A DNA stretch of 39,992 nt from Acidimicrobiia bacterium (lineage in GTDB: Bacteria > Actinomycetota > Acidimicrobiia > Acidimicrobiales > SZUA-35), in contig QIKW01000072.1 in the NCBI GenBank assembly GCA_003231975.1, positions 6,225 to 46,216 of the forward strand. Reading direction: 5' to 3'. The stretch's first letter is position 1. Each line of letters starts with the position of its first letter. The notes below the pieces were generated by a model that saw only the letters and a list, made by a program, of their open reading frames with translations, was not told the DNA's origin and made no database searches. Made by a program: the position numbers and the translations under genes. This document shows, piece after piece, positions 23,829 through 32,539 of the stretch.

Positions 23829-26495
23829 TCATTGGTCTGACGGAGCCGCTATTTCTGCCAACACCGCTGAATCGATGGAGCTGGAAACCAAGGCGCCCTC
23901 GCCTGCCTCCTGGGGGCGACCAACAGGAACGTCAGCGTTGTCGGCGTCAACTGTGTCTTCGTCGGAGCTGCGGGCAACGTCGCTACCGGCGGATTTGCGG
24001 TCGCCGCGGATCAGCCAGACCAGCCCAATCAGTCCAACCAGCGTTGCCAAGTACCCTGCCGCCTCGGCGCTGGTGTAGCCATAGCTAAGGCGAACCGAGG
24101 TGTCGGTTGGCACAACCACCATCTGGTTAGGGCCAATGCGCCACGGACCATCTGCCCCCGATACGTTCCAGTTCGGGAAGAACGAGGCTTTGACCACCAC
24201 GGGCTTGCCAACCTGGTCAACGTCGAACGAAATGGTGTCGGTGCCGATTTCGATGTTGGACACAGCGGCAGGCTCGATCGGCTCGCCATCGGTTTGGATC
24301 AGGCTGGAAACACGCTCCCACTCTGGCGGCCCGTCGGCTGCCGGCATTGCGGCGTAACCGCGCGGGTCGTTATAGAACGTGATGGCTTGGCTGAGCCAGC
24401 CTGTTTCGAACCGGTTGGCAAGCTCGTCTCCGTCTTCGTCCTCGTTGTTATTGTCGTTGTCGGTGACCACCGGCCCCGACGCCACGACGGGCTCAAAAGC
24501 CAGCCCTTCAACGAGGGTTGAGCCACCAACTTGGAACACCACAAACGGCTCGGAGGTTGCCAACTCAACCAGGTCGGGTTGAGTGCGCGCCTCGGCGATT
24601 GCGCGGTCGGACTGGGCCATGTAGTAGCGAACTCCCATTACCTGGAGTTGGGCGATTCCGCGGTTGATGTCGAAGCCAAGGTATGGCAGGTCTCTTTGGG
24701 CGCTGGAGGGCGCAATGGATAGCGCTGACTGATTGAGGAAGTGGAACGGCGTGGTTGCCGAAGACTCGAAGTAGAGGCCCTCCATCGAGCCAATGCAGCC
24801 ATCTGTCCAGTGCGGCAACAGCATCAGAGCCATGGGGGTGCCGTAGCGGTCAAGCGAGCGGTCGTACTCCCACATTGCCCGGCCGCAGCCGTTTTTGTCG
24901 CCGATTGACTCCATCGTGCGAATGACCTGGGAGTATTCCCTGTAACTGTTTTTTTCCTCGTAACCCGAGAAGTTCCATGCGGCCCAACCGGGCACAACGC
25001 TGCGGCTTGAGTTGCGAAGCCCGAACCACTGATAGACGTTCTCGGAGTTGGTTGAGCCGAAAGGCAGCACTCTGAGCGGCAGGCCAACGCCAATCAGGGT
25101 GGCGACAAGACCGACGGCGGACGCAGCCCACAGAACCCGAAGGTCTGGTCGTTCGAAACGCTCCGAGGCAGCAACGGCTGCGTACCTGGCAACGAGGGCA
25201 ATTCCGATTCCGGCCAGGAGGTAGACCGACAGGTAGAAGAAAGGCAGCAGACGGGCGTTCCATAGCTTGCTCTCGCCAAGGTTGGCAACGGCCGAGGCAA
25301 ACGTGACGGCGTTGACGGAGAACAGCATCCCCAGCCGGTCTCGGGTGGCGAAAGCGAGCACGCCGCCGACAACGGCGATTGGCAGGGCAACCCGCATTGG
25401 GCCGGTGAGGAGGGCTTCGCCGACCTCGTCTAGCCGTTCCCAACCCATGTCGTTGAAGTAGTCGCTTCTGAGGTAGAAGGGAAGCAACCAGAACAACGAG
25501 ATCAGCGCGGCCACCGGGCCGGTTGCCATCAACCAACCGGCTCTGGCTCTGACCTCGGGGTCAAAAGCGAGAGCGCTCAACAGCAACAGTGCGAGAGCGC
25601 CAAGCACCAATACTTTCGGAGCCAAGCCCGAATAGCGCTCGGCGAAGGCAATTGGGGTTGCCGCAATGACCCCGCCGATCAGGAGAGGCCACCAACGCGA
25701 AACGGTTTGGCCGAGGGTTACCACAACGACCAGGGAGATGACGGCGAAGAAGAGCGGGATCACATGGCTGAGGGCCAGCAGCGCAATAACCACGGCCGCT
25801 GACGCTCGGTAGCGAGCGTGGTCCATGCCGCGCATTGTGAGACCGATGGCAACGAGTGTGAGGCACAGCGAGATCGAGAATGCGAACTCACCAGCCAGCG
25901 TTGAGGCAATGTTTCCGCCATAGATGGTGAAGTTCGTGTCGAACAGGAAGATGAGCGAGCCCAGGGCTAAGAAGCCGGGAATTGGCTCGGCTGCGCCGGC
26001 CAGCCTGCCCATCCACCACGCCGCAACGGGAAACAGCACAAGGCCCAGGACGGCGATGATCTTGAACGAGGTGCCGTATGGGAGGCCGATCATCAGCACC
26101 GCCAGGGCGCTGGCGCCGGTGATGATCAAGGCCTTGTGCTGCGGGTGGATTTTACTCAGCCGCCTGGCTGCAGCGGCGGCGATGACGGCCCCAGGCACGC
26201 CAAGCCATGGGGTCAGCCCGGCGTTCAGAGCCACAATGGCCAGCGAAGGGATAACCATGTAGAACTGGAAGGCCGGGAACCCGGCATACCAGTCTGGCGT
26301 CCAGCCGCTGAGCCTGCCGCTGGACAACAAGCTGTCTCGCAGGAACGCTGGGCCCCAAACGTGGGCGCCCATGTCGCCCCCAGCAGGCGTGGTGCTTGAG
26401 AGGATCAGGCCAGGCTGGAGTTGTACGAACACAAACACCGAGGCGATCGCGGCAACGGCGAATCCGGTGACTGCAAGCAAAGAGCGGTGAGACAT
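23829..26495 (-). CDS. Large GT-C-like multi-TM protein (6-pyruvoyl-tetrahydropterin synthase-related membrane family)
   Basis: 888 aa. At least 11-12 hydrophobic segments are followed by an extracellular region and a last TM near residues 810-830 (GYLATLVGLIGLVWLI). GGDMGAHVW, GWTPDWYAGFPAFQFYMVIP and GGNIASTLAGEFAFSISLCL are hallmarks of a Pfam family loosely named PTPS_related, with GT-C glycosyltransferase-like topology; D41 within GGDMGAH is the likely active acid. Near residue 690 lies DNDNNNEDEDGDELANRFE, an Asp-rich loop like thrombospondin type 3/dockerin calcium sites. The C-terminal about 60 residues are acidic and probably cytoplasmic. The GtrA-GT2 fusion follows, suggesting sugar transfer to the envelope. 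Acceptor unknown. Confidence 0.8.
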   Translation of the reverse strand: MSHRSLLAVTGFAVAAIASVFVFVQLQPGLILSSTTPAGGDMGAHVWGPAFLRDSLLSSGRLSGWTPDWYAGFPAFQFYMVIPSLAIVALNAGLTPWLGVPGAVIAAAAARRLSKIHPQHKALIITGASALAVLMIGLPYGTSFKIIAVLGLVLFPVAAWWMGRLAGAAEPIPGFLALGSLIFLFDTNFTIYGGNIASTLAGEFAFSISLCLTLVAIGLTMRGMDHARYRASAAVVIALLALSHVIPLFFAVISLVVVVTLGQTVSRWWPLLIGGVIAATPIAFAERYSGLAPKVLVLGALALLLLSALAFDPEVRARAGWLMATGPVAALISLFWLLPFYLRSDYFNDMGWERLDEVGEALLTGPMRVALPIAVVGGVLAFATRDRLGMLFSVNAVTFASAVANLGESKLWNARLLPFFYLSVYLLAGIGIALVARYAAVAASERFERPDLRVLWAASAVGLVATLIGVGLPLRVLPFGSTNSENVYQWFGLRNSSRSVVPGWAAWNFSGYEEKNSYREYSQVIRTMESIGDKNGCGRAMWEYDRSLDRYGTPMALMLLPHWTDGCIGSMEGLYFESSATTPFHFLNQSALSIAPSSAQRDLPYLGFDINRGIAQLQVMGVRYYMAQSDRAIAEARTQPDLVELATSEPFVVFQVGGSTLVEGLAFEPVVASGPVVTDNDNNNEDEDGDELANRFETGWLSQAITFYNDPRGYAAMPAADGPPEWERVSSLIQTDGEPIEPAAVSNIEIGTDTISFDVDQVGKPVVVKASFFPNWNVSGADGPWRIGPNQMVVVPTDTSVRLSYGYTSAEAAGYLATLVGLIGLVWLIRGDRKSAGSDVARSSDEDTVDADNADVPVGRPQEAGEGALVSSSIDSAVLAEIAAPSDQ

Positions 26496-26603
26496 GAGCT
26501 GCTAATGGTGCCACTTTCACCGCTGCTTTCGGTGTCAGATCGCCAATTGTGACAACCGCGCCTTGGCCGCCCGCCTTCGGAGACTTTCAACTGGCCGTGA
26601 GGC

Positions 26604-26651
26604 GAACTGGAATGGGTTAGTGGCGAAAACACGCCTAATCCATTCCAGTTC
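26604..26651. repeat. P-family palindrome, copy P2
   Basis: 48 bp in the opposite orientation to P1 and P3. Arms GAACTGGAATGGGTTA and TAATCCATTCCAGTTC pair at all 16 positions with one G-U. The centre is TGGCGAAAACACGC. It lies in the 394-bp gap before the large membrane protein gene, 109 bp from its start codon. 26652-26800 holds no gene I can support. Confidence 0.85.
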
Positions 26652-26800
26652 CCGTTCTTGGGGCCAAGTTGGGCCACGGGTCTGAGATTCTGGAGGCTCC
26701 TACCGGTAGAAAAGCTCGGGAGCGACCGCCGTTCCTCGGCCGTGCGGCCTCGTCTCTTCGCAACTTCTTCGCTTCGCTCAGAACTCGCCCTGTGATTGTT

Positions 26801-26885
26801 CCGCGTTGCCGACGGCGTCGGCACGCAGTGAGCGGCTTGAGTTGGATGGGCGAAGCCGGGTCTGCGAGAGCAGACCCCAAAAATG
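26801..26885 (+). repeat. B-family repeat, single unit
   Basis: Hairpin 1 is GCCGAC-GGC-GTCGGC, then the spacer TTGAGTTGGATGGGCGAAGC, then hairpin 2 GGTCTGC-GAGA-GCAGACC. It ends a few bases before the zinc-ribbon gene stop codon, 150 bp from P2. Confidence 0.85.
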
Positions 26886-26889
26886 ATTG

Positions 26890-27129
26890 CTACCGGCGGC
26901 GACCGGCGTGCGTTTCGAACTCACTGAGGGCTGCCGCCAGATCAATGTCGCTTCCGGCACGCTGCCAGCTGCGAGTATCGCAGGTGGCACAGGAAAACAT
27001 TTGAAGGTCGCTTCCGTCAACCAAAAGGCCAATTGACACAATTTCGTTCGCACAGTTCCGACAGTGATGAGGGTTTATTCCAGCCATGCCTTTTCTTTCG
27101 GCCGGGCCCTTCCCGTTTACATGGGTCAT
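26890..27129 (-). CDS. Small zinc-ribbon protein
   Basis: 79 aa from ATG 27129, with a four-cysteine ribbon (HHCRNCANEI and MFSCATCDTRSW; C23, C26, C47, C50). Between the pairs is the strand IVSIGLLVDGSDLQ, and after them a helical tail DIDLAAALSEFETH. No enzymatic domain. ATG 27129 is chosen because AAAGG lies 9 nt upstream; ATG 27087 (MAGINPHHC) would shorten it to 65 aa and keep the ribbon. No family name recognised. The frame is not repeat-derived, although a B unit sits directly after its stop. Confidence 0.6.
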   Translation of the reverse strand: MTHVNGKGPAERKGMAGINPHHCRNCANEIVSIGLLVDGSDLQMFSCATCDTRSWQRAGSDIDLAAALSEFETHAGRRR

Positions 27130-27238
27130 CCGGCTCAACCTTTAGGCAAGAATGGCTATGCATCGACATGCACGGATGAATACTTGAGCAATGGCGGAGT
27201 GACGGTCAGTTCTGAGCTCTAGTCAAACGGGCGCGACT

Positions 27239-27940
27239 TCACAGAACCAGCAGCACAACTGCGGTTGCGAGGTTGAAACCCAGATGCATTGCCCAGGCTG
27301 GCCCAAGGCGTTCGGTGCGAACAACCGAGTATGCGGTTACCACGCCAAGGACGAACGTTCCCGGAAACAAGATCGGTTTGATGTGAACGAGGGCGAAGGC
27401 TGCGGACGACAGAAGAATCGCCGGCCATGCCGCGAACTTTCCAAGGAGGCCGCGGAGCAGGAACCCGCGGTAAAAGAACTCTTCAAAGAGAGGGGCTCCA
27501 ACCACAACCAGGAGAAGCAGGAGAACTACCGTGAGGGGGCTGTCCACGCTGGCTACCAGATCTTCCGCTGTCTCGCCGGGGTTGGTGTCGAAGAGCCACC
27601 CAATTGGGATGTAAATCAATGGCAGGACTGCCAGCTGGAGGAACAGGCCAATTACCACCCCGACCGGGATATCCCATTTCTCAACCAGCGGAGATAGGTC
27701 AATAATTGGCCCGTTGCCTTTTTGGGTGGTGGTAACGATCGGGCCGATCACATAAACCGCCCACTGCACCAGCGTGCCTGCCAACAAGAAGCCAATTGGG
27801 ACAGGGCTTGGCCGCACTCCGTTGTAAAAGAGAGCGACAAGGCCGACGACCCAAAATCCGCTGGCCACCGTCTGAGCCAGCCACCACAACACAACCACCC
27901 CAGGGCCCCAGCGAATTGTCGGGTCGGGAGCTGTTCTCAC
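27239..27940 (-). CDS. CPBP-family intramembrane metalloprotease
   Basis: 233 aa with about seven TM segments. The catalytic motifs of the CAAX/CPBP (Abi) family are present: APLFEEFFYRGFLLRG carries the EExxxR glutamates and Arg, and FALVHIKPILFPGTFVLG holds the His. Proteases of this family act inside membranes; substrates are unknown in most bacteria. The start is GTG 27940 with TAAGCT 8 nt before it. Divergent from ftsH across a 563-bp gap filled by a B-repeat array beginning only 17 bp from this start. Confidence 0.9.
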   Translation of the reverse strand: MRTAPDPTIRWGPGVVVLWWLAQTVASGFWVVGLVALFYNGVRPSPVPIGFLLAGTLVQWAVYVIGPIVTTTQKGNGPIIDLSPLVEKWDIPVGVVIGLFLQLAVLPLIYIPIGWLFDTNPGETAEDLVASVDSPLTVVLLLLLVVVGAPLFEEFFYRGFLLRGLLGKFAAWPAILLSSAAFALVHIKPILFPGTFVLGVVTAYSVVRTERLGPAWAMHLGFNLATAVVLLVL

Positions 27941-27956
27941 GGCCCGGAAGCTTAGT

Positions 27957-28456
27957 CACGCGTAGTCGCCATCGGCGACCAGCCTTGAGCTCTTGAGTTG
28001 GATGGGCGAAGCTCGGGTCTGCAACAGCAGACCCCAATGTGACAGCCACGCGTAGTCGCCATCGGCGACCAGCCTTGAGCTAGTGACCCAGATCGCTCAT
28101 TCTGGGTGCGCCTACTACGGTTTTTCGGGGGTACAGGCACCCAGAATAGGCCGAGTCCATTGCCCACCCCAAATCTCGCGCCCAGTTGCGCGTTGCCGAC
28201 GGCGTCGGCACGCCGCGAGCTCAGGACCCAGATGGGCGAAGCCCGGGTCTGCAACAGCAGACCCCAATGTGCCAGCCACGCGTAGTCGCCATCGGCGACC
28301 AGCCTTGAGCAAACGACCCAGATGGGCGAAGCCGGGTTTGCGACAGCAGACCCCAATGTGCCAGCCACGCGTAGTCGCCATCGGCGACCAGCCTTGAGCT
28401 AGTGACCCAGATGGGCGAAGCCCGGGTCTGCAACAGCAGACCCCAATGTGACAGCC
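27957..28456 (+). repeat. B-family tandem array of five units
   Basis: Units start at 27957, 28047, about 28187, 28277 and 28366, with spacings of 89-90 bp except around unit 2. Each unit has hairpin 1 GTCGCC-ATC-GGCGAC, the linker AGCCTTGAGC then GACCCAGATGGGCGAAGCC, and hairpin 2 GGTCTGCAACAGCAGACC. Unit 3 has a different hairpin 1 (GCCGAC-GGC-GTCGGC). Unit 2 stops after its linker and is broken by an unrelated 90-bp insert with its own hairpin. The array fills the CPBP/ftsH intergenic region. Confidence 0.9.
28099..28147. repeat. Inserted hairpin within the B array
   Basis: ATTCTGGGTGC (28099-28109) and its perfect complement GCACCCAGAAT (28137-28147) flank a 27-nt loop with TTTTTCGGGGG. 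It sits exactly where unit 2 of the array loses its second half, so it may be a small mobile or recombinational insert. Confidence 0.6.
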
Positions 28457-28491
28457 AACACGCCTGACAACGGAAGGTTCGGGCCATCCCT

Positions 28492-28497
28492 TAGAAT
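28492..28497 (+). promoter_or_regulatory. -10-like hexamer of ftsH
   Basis: TAGAAT ends 6 nt before the ATG, so transcription would begin at or beside the start codon. CTGACA lies 22 bp upstream, too far for a normal -35. Confidence 0.55.
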
Positions 28498-28503
28498 CTT
28501 GAG

Positions 28504-30519
28504 ATGGCTGACAAGGGCTCTTCTCCTCCCCCACCTCCTCCCGGTCGCAACCCGCGCCTGCCGTCAAAGGCAGAGGGGGGCTGGCCGAAGTGGTCGATGT
28601 GGGTGGTGGTTGTGGTATTGGGCCTGTTGTTGGCGCTAACCCTGTCGAGCCCTGGCGAAGATGCATCACAGATTACATATGACGAGTTCCTGACTCTGGT
28701 CAGCGGCGGCGAGATCACCGATGTCGAGTACGACAACGCAAGTGCCCGCATCGAGGCCACCACTGCCGAAGGCGAGATCCTCCGCACCACGGGCCTGGCC
28801 GAATGGCCTCCCGACGATCTAACCCTCCTTCGTGAGAACGATGTCAATTTCAAACCGATTACCGACACCGGTAACGCCTTCTTGAACCTGATTCCGGTGT
28901 TGCTCCCGTTTATCTTCATCATGGGCTTCTTGTATTGGCTGGCCAGGCGCCAGCAGTCTCAGATGGGCGGAATCATGTCCATCGGCCGGTCGAAGGCCAA
29001 GACCTACAGCAGTGAGCGGCCCGGCACCACGTTTGCCGATGTGGCTGGTTACGCCGGGGTCAAGAAGGAAGTTACCGAGGTAATCGACTTCCTCAAGGAC
29101 CCCTCGAAGTTCGGCGACGTTGGCGCTCGCATCCCGAAAGGGGTGCTGCTGGTTGGCCCGCCGGGCACTGGCAAAACGCTGATTGCGCGGGCTGTGGCAG
29201 GCGAAGCTGGCGTGCCCTTCCTTTCCGTTACCGGTTCAGACTTCATGGAAATGTTCGTTGGAGTTGGCGCCAGTCGGGTGCGTGACCTGTTCAGCGAGGC
29301 CCGCAAGATGGGCAAGGCCATCATTTTCATTGACGAGATCGACTCCATCGGCCGCAAGCGGGGCGCCGGTATGGGAGGCGGGCACGACGAGCGAGAGCAA
29401 ACGCTGAACCAGATGCTGGCCGAGATGGACGGCTTTGAAACCACCGAGGGCATCGTGATGATTGCCGCCACCAACCGGCCAGACATTCTGGATCCAGCCC
29501 TGCTGAGGCCCGGTCGGTTCGACCGCCAGGTTGTTGTGCCCCTGCCCGAACTGGAGGATCGCAAGGAGATCCTCAGGGTTCACATCAAACACAAACGAAT
29601 GGCAGACGACGTAGACGTTCACGTAATTGCCAGGGGCACACCCGGCATGAGCGGCGCCGACTTGGCGAACCTGGTGAACGAGGCCGCGCTGTTTGCTGTG
29701 CGCCGAGAGGCCAGCAAGGTGTACGCCGCAGACTTTGATGCAGCCAGAGACCGCGTGCTACTTGGCATCGAGCGAGAGTCGATGGTTCGAAACCAGGCAG
29801 ACGTTGAGCGCACCGCCTATCACGAGGCCGGTCACGCCGTTTGCGCTTCAGTGCAGGAAGGCCATGACCCTGTGCACAAGGTAACGATCATCCCAACCGG
29901 CATGGCCCTTGGCGTAACCATGACGCTGCCAACAGAAGACAAGTACAAGATCGAGCAATCAGAGGCCGAGGCTCGGATCATCATGGCTCTCGGCGGACGC
30001 AACGCAGAGCAGCTTGTGTTCAGCGAGGTCACCTCGGGCGCCTCAGACGATCTTCGCCAGGCCACCCAGATGGCCAGACGCATGGTTACCGAGTGGGGCA
30101 TGTCAGAAGCGATAGGCCCCATGTCGCTTGGCGACAGCGCCCCAGTTTTCCTGGGTGAAGACCTGATGCATTCCAAGTCGTTCTCGGATGAAACAGCGAA
30201 GTTGATCGACGACGAGACGCGGCGAATCTTGGTTGAAATGGAAGAGCGCTGCAAGGTGCTGCTGCAGAACCACAGGGGAGCCCTCGACTTGATCGCCCGC
30301 CGGCTTCTCGAGCACGAAACGGTTAGCGGCGAAGAAGTAGATCGGCTAATCCGGCTGTCCATAGAAGACCCAATCAAGGCAGCGGAAACGCTGGCTCAGG
30401 CAGTACCAAAGGCGTCGGTGCGAGACGCTCCAATCCCCACCGCTCCAGCTCCGTCCGCACCGGCTCCGTCCGCGGTTCCCCCTGCCGAGCAATCCAACGG
30501 CGCAGAGTCGTCCGACTAG
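28504..30519 (+). CDS. ftsH: ATP-dependent zinc metalloprotease FtsH
   Basis: 671-aa inner-membrane AAA+ protease for membrane-protein quality control. TM segments are at about residues 29-50 and 121-146, with a small extracellular part between. Walker A is GPPGTGKT (about 217), Walker [12 protein letters not shown] (about 272), the second region of homology [20 protein letters not shown], zinc site HEAGH (about 440) and a third-ligand region [13 protein letters not shown]. The C-terminal tail is Pro/Ala-rich ([13 protein letters not shown]) and likely disordered. TAGAAT 6 nt before ATG suggests a leaderless mRNA. Its end overlaps the convergent thioredoxin-like gene by 4 bp. Confidence 0.98.
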   Translation: MADKGSSPPPPPPGRNPRLPSKAEGGWPKWSMWVVVVVLGLLLALTLSSPGEDASQITYDEFLTLVSGGEITDVEYDNASARIEATTAEGEILRTTGLAEWPPDDLTLLRENDVNFKPITDTGNAFLNLIPVLLPFIFIMGFLYWLARRQQSQMGGIMSIGRSKAKTYSSERPGTTFADVAGYAGVKKEVTEVIDFLKDPSKFGDVGARIPKGVLLVGPPGTGKTLIARAVAGEAGVPFLSVTGSDFMEMFVGVGASRVRDLFSEARKMGKAIIFIDEIDSIGRKRGAGMGGGHDEREQTLNQMLAEMDGFETTEGIVMIAATNRPDILDPALLRPGRFDRQVVVPLPELEDRKEILRVHIKHKRMADDVDVHVIARGTPGMSGADLANLVNEAALFAVRREASKVYAADFDAARDRVLLGIERESMVRNQADVERTAYHEAGHAVCASVQEGHDPVHKVTIIPTGMALGVTMTLPTEDKYKIEQSEAEARIIMALGGRNAEQLVFSEVTSGASDDLRQATQMARRMVTEWGMSEAIGPMSLGDSAPVFLGEDLMHSKSFSDETAKLIDDETRRILVEMEERCKVLLQNHRGALDLIARRLLEHETVSGEEVDRLIRLSIEDPIKAAETLAQAVPKASVRDAPIPTAPAPSAPAPSAVPPAEQSNGAESSD

Positions 30520-30986
30520 GGGTCTAAAGGACCCGGGGTGGGCCGGCCACCCGGCTGTCTGGCTGAGGGGTCGGTCAGCGCATCGGTCAGAGCGCCCGAC
30601 TGAAACGGGCCAAAGAAGCTGGCGGTAACCACTCCGTCGGGTTGCACCACCAGCGTGGTTGGCACTCCGTCGATCTTGTAGCGGTTGTGAACGGCCGCGT
30701 TGTCTTGCACGTCGAATCGCTCGGTTTCAACTCCGGGCCCGTCACCTTGGGCCGAGGCCACAACCGTCTGGACGGTTTCCCAAACTCCGGGGCAGCTGTT
30801 GCAGGTGGCAGAGCCAAACACCACAACCAGCACTGCCTGTGGCGACGCATGAAAGTCGGCTCTATCAACTTGAGTAGGGGCCCGGTATGAGGGGGCAGAC
30901 GGTGGCTCGGGTCGCCTGCGCTGAAGCAGCCAGGCAGCGCCAACCGCTACCGCAGCCAGAACAACCAACAGAATCAGCCGGGTCAT
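30516..30986 (-). CDS. Membrane-anchored thioredoxin-fold protein
   Basis: 156 aa. Residues 1-20 are a hydrophobic anchor (LILLVVLAAVAVGAAWLL) followed by a Pro-rich linker. The thioredoxin domain has VLVVVFGSATCNSCPGVWETV with C-x-x-C (CNSC) and the cis-Pro strand IDGVPTTLVVQPDG. It would act outside the membrane in thiol-disulfide exchange or on an envelope partner. The first Cys of a typical WCxxC lacks the Trp. Start overlaps the DUF5719 gene by 4 bp and belongs to the GT2-DUF5719-thioredoxin unit. Confidence 0.9.
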   Translation of the reverse strand: MTRLILLVVLAAVAVGAAWLLQRRRPEPPSAPSYRAPTQVDRADFHASPQAVLVVVFGSATCNSCPGVWETVQTVVASAQGDGPGVETERFDVQDNAAVHNRYKIDGVPTTLVVQPDGVVTASFFGPFQSGALTDALTDPSARQPGGRPTPGPLDP

Positions 30987-32539
30987 GAACCTGCGGCAGG
31001 GATTGCTGGCACCACGTCGAACCGATCGGCGGTGACGATCTGGATCTCGACGGCAATGGGCAGATCCGAGGTGACGATCACCGGGGCTCCCTCAACCGGG
31101 TTACTCAACGGGATCACCACGCGGCCACGGGGCTCAACCGATGCTCTGACCGGCGATCCCAGCGACCCACCCAGCAACTGGCGGACTTCCACCAATGCCC
31201 CCTCGGGCGCGCTGACCACCACTGCTGTTCCGTTGTCTGGCAGCAGCGTGGTGAACGCGGTAACCCAGCGGGTTGACAGCAGGTTGGTGCCTCTGCTGGT
31301 TGCGGCTCCTGCCCGAGCCGTTGGCTGGGCGTAGGACGGGATATTGAGCGGGGGCACGTCTGCCTCGTCAGGCGCGGGATCGTCGTTCTGGAACCTCACG
31401 CCGGGCGCTCGGCGCCCGCTGGTACCACCCGCACCAATCAGATCCCTGTCGATTCCGGGGGTCAGTTGCCAACGGTCAACAACAATGGGAACACCGTTGG
31501 CCGCGGTAACCGTAACGCCAACCTCATATGGCAACGGCAGGCTGATCTGGCTGGCGACCAACCCAAGATCAAGTGTTGTGAGGCGGCCTGCGGGGACCGT
31601 TATCTCGAAGGGGACCAAGCCGAATTCTGCCCTGTCACCAGAGTTCAACGGGTCAAGCTGCACGTCTATCTCGGCAATTTCGTCGCCTGGGTTGAAGATC
31701 GTGATTGTCTGATCTCCACCCTCGTGAATGCGCCCCGCCGGCAGGCGCCATTGAGTACTTGGGGTTGCCACGGCGAGCTCAAGGGCGGCACCAACTGGGC
31801 CAAGTGTTCCGTCAAAGGTTTGCAGCCGCTCAACAACCAACTGGCCGCCGCCAGTGGTAATGGTTGTGGAAACAACCTCTTCGCGGGCAACAAAGTCGCC
31901 TACATTGATGAGTCGCACCGACCGGGCTGGCACGACGGCCCGCTCCAGGTCGCGGGGCTGGCGGCTGCGGGTTGGAGTCTGGAAGGTTGCGGTGAACACC
32001 ACATCGTTCGGAAACGGGTTGAGTAACGCCAAGACTTCGGTTGCGTCGCGGGTTGTGGCCCCTGAAGCCAGATACCAGGTTGAAGAGGAGGTGGATGCGC
32101 AAGGGCCTTCGGCTGTGCCGAAAGGCGTTGTGACCCGGTGCCCCACCACGCCTTGGCCCCCAATAATTTCTACAACGACTGCAGCCGCTTCGGCTTGGCC
32201 AAGGTCGGCCAACGAAACGATCTCGGTGCCGCCCGGCGCTACTTCGAACCGTAGGCTGGCTCCTGGCCCGGTTCCTGTTCGCATTTCCAGATTGGCAACG
32301 GCGTTCTCGGTGCCGACGTTGGTGATCATCACGGTGCCAGACGCGTAGCCCCCTTCATTTGACGAGCCAACCGGGCAGAACCAGGTGGCTCCCAACGGGG
32401 CAGGCGTTTCAAGCACCGGCGTGTCGACAATGAGAACCGGTGGCTCGACGGGAACGTTCGGGTCCTGCTCAACCCGGTCATAGAGCACGCCTGCTATCAG
32501 CAGCCCGAACACGATGATGATGGTGCTGAACCGGCTCAT
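30983..32539 (-). CDS. DUF5719-family secreted protein
   Basis: 518 aa. An N-terminal hydrophobic segment (FSTIIIVFGLLIAGVLY) works as signal anchor. The remainder is extracellular beta-rich, with repeated Ig-like units such as VMITNVGTENAVANLEM, VLALLNPFPNDVVFTATF and TITIFNPGDEIAEIDVQL. The family occurs in actinobacteria next to a giant GT2 membrane protein, the arrangement seen here (4-bp overlap). Function unknown, with a link to envelope glycan assembly inferred from that neighbour only. Confidence 0.85.
   Translation of the reverse strand: MSRFSTIIIVFGLLIAGVLYDRVEQDPNVPVEPPVLIVDTPVLETPAPLGATWFCPVGSSNEGGYASGTVMITNVGTENAVANLEMRTGTGPGASLRFEVAPGGTEIVSLADLGQAEAAAVVVEIIGGQGVVGHRVTTPFGTAEGPCASTSSSTWYLASGATTRDATEVLALLNPFPNDVVFTATFQTPTRSRQPRDLERAVVPARSVRLINVGDFVAREEVVSTTITTGGGQLVVERLQTFDGTLGPVGAALELAVATPSTQWRLPAGRIHEGGDQTITIFNPGDEIAEIDVQLDPLNSGDRAEFGLVPFEITVPAGRLTTLDLGLVASQISLPLPYEVGVTVTAANGVPIVVDRWQLTPGIDRDLIGAGGTSGRRAPGVRFQNDDPAPDEADVPPLNIPSYAQPTARAGAATSRGTNLLSTRWVTAFTTLLPDNGTAVVVSAPEGALVEVRQLLGGSLGSPVRASVEPRGRVVIPLSNPVEGAPVIVTSDLPIAVEIQIVTADRFDVVPAIPAAGS

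Noticed and set aside
27957-28456. CRISPR-like array
   Set aside because: Units are 87-90 bp and repeat throughout; there are no unique spacers, and no cas genes.
28083-28669. Proteins with repeated LGSAVADP-type peptides
   Set aside because: They are translations of B repeats, with no ribosome site and no family; the frames arise because the unit length is a multiple of three.
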